In this document: in pieces, positions 60,976-64,000 of the stretch
Position numbering within the stretch: the stretch's first letter is position 1
How the letters are laid out: each line of letters opens with the position of its first letter
Assembly: GCF_002156385.1 (NCBI RefSeq)
Contig: NZ_MVJM01000002.1
Location: forward strand, 1,218,824 to 1,282,823
Direction of reading: 5' to 3'
Origin: Halalkalibacter urbisdiaboli
GTDB taxonomy: Bacteria; Bacillota; Bacilli; Bacillales; Bacillaceae_D
DNA: 64,000 nucleotides
Translations under genes and position numbers: made by a program
The notes under the pieces: model-generated
Database searches by the model: none
The model's input: the letters and a program-made list of their open reading frames with translations, nothing else
What the model was told of the DNA's origin: nothing

Positions 60976-62412
60976 ATGAAGAATCGTAATGAAGGTATGA
61001 ACAGACGCGACTTTTTAAAAGTTGGAAGTATGAGCACACTAGCACTTACATTAGGAACGACAGGAATCTTCTCTTTCACTGGATTACAAAAAGGATTAGC
61101 AGCCTCTCCTACAAGTGGCTTTGGTGGCTATGGTCCCTTAGTAAAGGACCCAGATGGAATCCTTGATTTACCTAAAGGCTTTAAGTACCGTATCATCTCA
61201 AAAACAGGCGACAAAATGTCGAATGGTGATTATGTCCCGGGTAACCTTGACGGGATGGCTGCCTTTCAAGGTGAAAAAAATACAACCATTCTAGTACGAA
61301 ATCATGAGCTATCAACTAATGCGGAGTTTCCGGTTAACGGTAAAAACCCTTGGAGCAAGGGTGCTGCCGGTGGAACGACAGCGCTCGTTGTCGGGCCAAA
61401 TCGTGAAGTAATTAGTGAATATGTCACAAATTCCGGGAATATTCGTAACTGCGCAGGCGGGCCGTCCACATGGGGAACATGGTTAACCTGTGAGGAAACG
61501 CGTAACCTTGGACATGGGTTTGTATTTGAAGTGAACCCTCTTGATCCTGAAAATGAGATGTCACGAACACCAATTCGTGATATGGGTTACTTCTCTCATG
61601 AAGCATGCGCGGTTGATCCTTCAACTGGCATTTGGTACTTAACAGAGGATAATAATCCAAGTTACTTATACCGTTTTACTCCACATAATCGCAGTCAAAA
61701 GCTCGGCTCTCTTCAAGAAGGCGGTATCCTTGAAGCAGCTGCGATTGATGAGCTGCCAACATCATCAGCTAGCCAATTTAAACATGGACAAACGTTCGGC
61801 ATTGTGTGGAAAGAAGTCAATCCAGAACGTGCAAAAGAGGATGCTAGAGACCTTGGCTGCATAGCTTTCAGCCGTCTTGAAGGTGCTTGGTTCTCAGCCG
61901 GTGCATTTTGGTTTGATGACACAAGTGCTGGTTCTGCTAACTTAGGCCGTATCTATCGTTACTTCCCTGCTACGAATACGTTAGAGCTTTTCTATGAATC
62001 GACAGCATCAAATGACCTAGAAATGCCTGATAATATTACGATCACACCTTGGGGTGATCTTTGGATTGCCGAGGATGGCCCTGGTAATGACCGACTTATT
62101 GGTTTAACACCGGAAGGAAATGTTTATCCATTTGCTGAGAATCAATTAAATGGTTCAGAGTTCGCAGGTCCTGTATTCTCACCTGATGGCCAAACCCTCT
62201 TCATTAATATTCAATCGCCTGGGCTTACCTTTGCCATTTGGGGACCATTTGCACGGAGAAATGCTGCTCGTCAACGTGCGATGAATCATGCAGCACCTCC
62301 TGCACAGCTTGCTCCACAAATATCAGATAAGCTTATGGCCTTTGCAGAAAAGCAAGGAATGTCCCCGTTAGAGGCTGCGGCTTTAGAGCGTCACGGTATG
62401 CCAGTTCTTTAA
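60976..62412 (+). CDS. PhoX-like alkaline phosphatase (DUF839), Tat-exported
   Basis: This ~478-residue protein has a twin-arginine signal (NRRDFLKVGSMSTLALTLG) within the first 40 residues. Its body is a beta-propeller-like PhoX domain with GYGPLVKDPDGILDLPKGF, NHELSTNAE, TCEETRN and EDGPGNDRLIG. The metal-binding acidic residues expected in PhoX are recognisable. It is shorter than classical PhoX (~650 residues). It should be secreted folded, with metal loaded in the cytoplasm, and release phosphate from organic esters. The second of two ATGs is best spaced from GGAGG. tatA follows at once. Confidence 0.88.
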   Translation: MKNRNEGMNRRDFLKVGSMSTLALTLGTTGIFSFTGLQKGLAASPTSGFGGYGPLVKDPDGILDLPKGFKYRIISKTGDKMSNGDYVPGNLDGMAAFQGEKNTTILVRNHELSTNAEFPVNGKNPWSKGAAGGTTALVVGPNREVISEYVTNSGNIRNCAGGPSTWGTWLTCEETRNLGHGFVFEVNPLDPENEMSRTPIRDMGYFSHEACAVDPSTGIWYLTEDNNPSYLYRFTPHNRSQKLGSLQEGGILEAAAIDELPTSSASQFKHGQTFGIVWKEVNPERAKEDARDLGCIAFSRLEGAWFSAGAFWFDDTSAGSANLGRIYRYFPATNTLELFYESTASNDLEMPDNITITPWGDLWIAEDGPGNDRLIGLTPEGNVYPFAENQLNGSEFAGPVFSPDGQTLFINIQSPGLTFAIWGPFARRNAARQRAMNHAAPPAQLAPQISDKLMAFAEKQGMSPLEAAALERHGMPVL

Positions 62413-62442
62413 AAAAAATGCTAACCTATTGGAGGTCTACTA

Positions 62443-62649
62443 TTGCTACAAAACATCGGTATTCCCGGACTTACGTTAATTCTTGTGATCGCCCTCATTG
62501 TTTTCGGCCCATCGAAGCTGCCTGAAATTGGACGAGCATTCGGAAGTACATTAAAGGAATTTAAAAAAGCAACAAATGATTTAGTTCATGGTGAGCGTCG
62601 TGATGAACAGTCACAGACTGATAAGGTAGAAACGAAGACTGGAAGCTAA
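62443..62649 (+). CDS. tatA: Sec-independent translocase subunit TatA
   Basis: This 68-residue protein has one membrane helix ([20 protein letters not shown]) followed by an amphipathic helix ([18 protein letters not shown]) and a charged tail, the TatA/TatE pattern with the conserved FGP hinge. The start is a TTG at 62443, seven bases after GGAGG. Its position after the Tat substrate matches the phoD-tatAd logic of B. subtilis. No tatC follows, so TatC must be encoded elsewhere. Confidence 0.92.
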   Translation: MLQNIGIPGLTLILVIALIVFGPSKLPEIGRAFGSTLKEFKKATNDLVHGERRDEQSQTDKVETKTGS

Positions 62650-62664
62650 CACAAGCAACATGAA

Positions 62665-62696
62665 AGGCATAGGTCAAAGACTTACAACCTATGCCT
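62665..62696 (+). terminator. Hairpin after tatA
   Basis: AGGCATAGGT/ACCTATGCCT 10 bp stem. The T-run is weak. Confidence 0.6.
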
Positions 62697-62743
62697 CTAT
62701 ACATATTTTTATATTACTTTGGCACACAGAAAGGAGACCCCTC

Positions 62744-62860
62744 ATGTCAAGGTCATGTCAAACAAAAAATACGACTTCAAACCCTACCCAAACAAGTACA
62801 AAAACATGTCAATCCTGTAACCAATGTCTCTCGAAAAAAGGGGCTGTCTCAACAGCTTAA
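62744..62860 (+). CDS. Possible 38-residue Cys-rich small protein
   Basis: ATG behind AAAGGAG opens a short frame rich in Thr/Ser/Gln with Cys residues in CQSCNQC and one near the start. Its last codons fall inside the family 2 repeat, so the natural end may have been replaced. The metal-binding idea is speculative. Confidence 0.35.
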   Translation: MSRSCQTKNTTSNPTQTSTKTCQSCNQCLSKKGAVSTA

Positions 62861-62917
62861 AGCGTGCACAGCAATGGCTCCGTTTCGCTATCGTAGATGT
62901 AGCAACTACGCTCATTG
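62837..62917. repeat. Dispersed repeat family 2, copy 2
   Basis: AAAGGGGCTGTCTCAACAG, TTAAAGCGTGCACAGCAATG and AGCAACTACGCTCATTG blocks are parallel to 49609-49699. Confidence 0.75.
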
Positions 62918-62941
62918 AAGGCTAAAAACCCCCCGAAACTG

Positions 62942-62984
62942 GAGGGTACTGAAAAAAGGGAAACCCACCCTTTTTCAGTGCCTT
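62942..62984. repeat. Dispersed palindromic repeat, copy 6
   Basis: GAGGGTACTGAAAAAAGGG and CCCTTTTTCAGTGCCTTC arms. A single repeat end (TTTTTCAGTGCCCTC) recurs at about 63909-63923. Confidence 0.8.
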
Positions 62985-62992
62985 CCGAAACT

Positions 62993-63046
62993 GTACCCTA
63001 TAGAGTAGACACTAATAAAAAGGTCTACCTATAGGGTACTTTTTTA
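62993..63046. terminator. Long terminator hairpin upstream of the IclR gene
   Basis: GTACCCTATAGAGTAGAC/GTCTACCTATAGGGTAC stem followed by six T. It shields the IclR gene from upstream transcription. Confidence 0.85.
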
Positions 63047-63120
63047 TATTCCTGTTGTTACATTCGTTTTATGGTACGATAAATGCAACAGACTTTTGAC
63101 TTTATAGAGGAGATTATGTA

Positions 63121-63891
63121 ATGGAATCAGGAAATGAACATCTTCTATCAACCGTAAAAAAAGCACTACAAATTTTGCAATGCTTTTCTATCGACGAGCC
63201 GGAAAAAAAAGTTACTGAAATCTCAGCTTCATTAGGGATGAATAAAAGTACGGTAAGCCGTCTATTGGCAACGCTTGCAAGTGAAGGGTTTGTCACGAAA
63301 AACCCTGAAACTCAAAAATATCGCCTCGGTCTCTCGATTATCCCACTCTATTCAGTTGTAACTGCAAATTTAGAGGTGAGACGAGAAGCCGCGCCCTACC
63401 TTCAACAGCTCGTGACCGAAGTCGGTGAAACGGCAAATATTACGATTTTTCAAGAGCGATCGATTATTGATATTTTACGCGTAAATAGCAAACAGCCTGT
63501 TCAAATTGTGACTCATCTTGGGCATAAAAACCCGCTCCATTGTACCAGTGCAGGAAAAGTATTTCTTGCTTATCAAAGCGATTCGTTCTTAACTAAATAT
63601 TTTGATGAGGAGCTTTCAACGACAAAATATTCATCGGAGCCTGACGAATTTTTGAACATGCTACAGAACGTTAAGACGCGTGGTTACGCGATAAGCATCG
63701 AAGAACTCCAGGAAGGTGTCGCAACAATCGCGGCGCCAATCCGTGACTATACAGGTAAGGTTGTCTATTCTCTCTCAATTATCGGACCTACGCATCGATT
63801 TGATCCGAGAGAGCCTGAAATCATCAAGAAAACGAAGACATATGCTAAAGAAATGTCATATAGTCTCGGCTACCGTGGAATTAATGACTAA
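63121..63891 (+). CDS. IclR-family transcriptional regulator
   Basis: This 256-residue protein has an N-terminal winged helix (KKALQILQCFSIDE, then ISASLGMNKSTVSRLLATL with the recognition helix). A C-terminal ligand-binding domain follows, with GETANITIFQERSIIDILRV, HCTSAGKVFLAY and EGVATIAAPIRDYTG. Such regulators often control sugar-acid or aromatic catabolism, for example KdgR. Its targets are presumably outside the window. The ribosome site is TAGAGGAG, and a possible promoter (TTGTTA, 17 bases, GATAAA) lies near 63055-63083. Confidence 0.9.
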   Translation: MESGNEHLLSTVKKALQILQCFSIDEPEKKVTEISASLGMNKSTVSRLLATLASEGFVTKNPETQKYRLGLSIIPLYSVVTANLEVRREAAPYLQQLVTEVGETANITIFQERSIIDILRVNSKQPVQIVTHLGHKNPLHCTSAGKVFLAYQSDSFLTKYFDEELSTTKYSSEPDEFLNMLQNVKTRGYAISIEELQEGVATIAAPIRDYTGKVVYSLSIIGPTHRFDPREPEIIKKTKTYAKEMSYSLGYRGIND

Positions 63892-63937
63892 AAAGTTATC
63901 TTACTTTTTTTTTCAGTGCCCTCATAAAATACGATTA

Positions 63938-63979
63938 AAAAACCCTTAAGAATGACTCTTTTGTCATCTTAAGGGTTTT
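63938..63979 (+). terminator. Terminator of the IclR gene
   Basis: AAACCCTTAAGATGAC-type stem (AAAACCCTTAAGA/TCTTAAGGGTTTT) with inner ATGAC/GTCAT arms and a T-run. Confidence 0.85.
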
Positions 63980-64000
63980 GTTAGGTTAGAGGAAATCAGC

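Noticed and set aside
1-64000. CRISPR arrays, rRNA and tRNA genes, complete prophage or intact insertion sequence
   Set aside because: No regularly spaced identical repeats, no rRNA or tRNA signature, no phage gene block and no intact transposase were found on reading both strands by eye. Short tRNAs could be missed.

Overview
The window looks like a chromosomal segment of a spore-forming Firmicute of the family Bacillaceae, probably an alkaliphilic or soil type. Four things point there: low-to-moderate GC, strong AGGAGG-type ribosome binding sites, spore germination receptor genes and many B. subtilis-like genes (topB, glnA, nagA/nagB/nagR, bmrC/bmrD, ykkC/ykkD and a YhfW-type gene). The genus is an inference. 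No rRNA, tRNA or CRISPR array was recognised. The first gene is cut by the left edge of the window.

Layout. 1-5.1 kb: the 5' part of a YjiH-type membrane protein, a GH32 sucrose-6-phosphate hydrolase, a chemoreceptor and a beta-phosphoglucomutase-like HAD enzyme. 5.3-9.3 kb: a germinant-receptor locus split tail-to-tail, with a B subunit and a tiny membrane ORF going right and the A and C subunits going left. 9.5-12.8 kb: glnA with two consensus GlnR/TnrA boxes, then a DEAD-box helicase. 13.1-15.2 kb: a type II restriction-modification pair. 15.7-24.7 kb: housekeeping and accessory genes (FAD/Rieske oxidoreductase, glyoxalase-like protein, TopB, YkkCD-type drug exporter, rRNA methyltransferase, ReoY/YpiB and small proteins).

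25-30 kb is an N-acetylglucosamine regulon: the PTS transporter diverges from nagA-nagB-nagR and a SIS protein, with one NagR-type operator per arm. 30-36.6 kb holds a Gfo/Idh/MocA gene bracketed by two copies of a ~105 bp repeat, a sigma-H-driven soluble histidine kinase followed by a membrane protein whose tail resembles an AgrC/Spo0B fold without ATP-binding motifs, and a GH28-Gfo/Idh pair. 36.9-52.6 kb: two diguanylate cyclases (one coupled to a substrate-binding lipoprotein), a DNA glycosylase, a GbsR-type regulator, a heterodimeric ABC exporter, a two-component system, acetyltransferases, a DMT permease and a YdhK lipoprotein. 52.8-57 kb is a BmrCD-like multidrug exporter whose leader carries a 20-codon ORF, two terminators and a possible antiterminator pairing. 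57-64 kb: an Lrp regulator, a YitT protein, a parS-like site, an orphan adenine methyltransferase, a PhoX-like Tat substrate with its own TatA and a possible Pho box, and an IclR regulator.

A dispersed ~40 bp palindromic repeat (GGGCACTGAAAAAGGG...CCCTTTTTCAGTGCCC) recurs at least six times, mostly just after stop codons. Longer composite repeats and a decayed transposase tail are also present. The most interesting items are the attenuator of the BmrCD-like operon, the kinase plus pseudo-kinase pair, the lipoprotein-cyclase pair, the split germination locus with its tiny ORF, and the repeat family. Start codons were chosen from Shine-Dalgarno spacing where that was decisive. All functions are read from sequence and family knowledge, with no database search.
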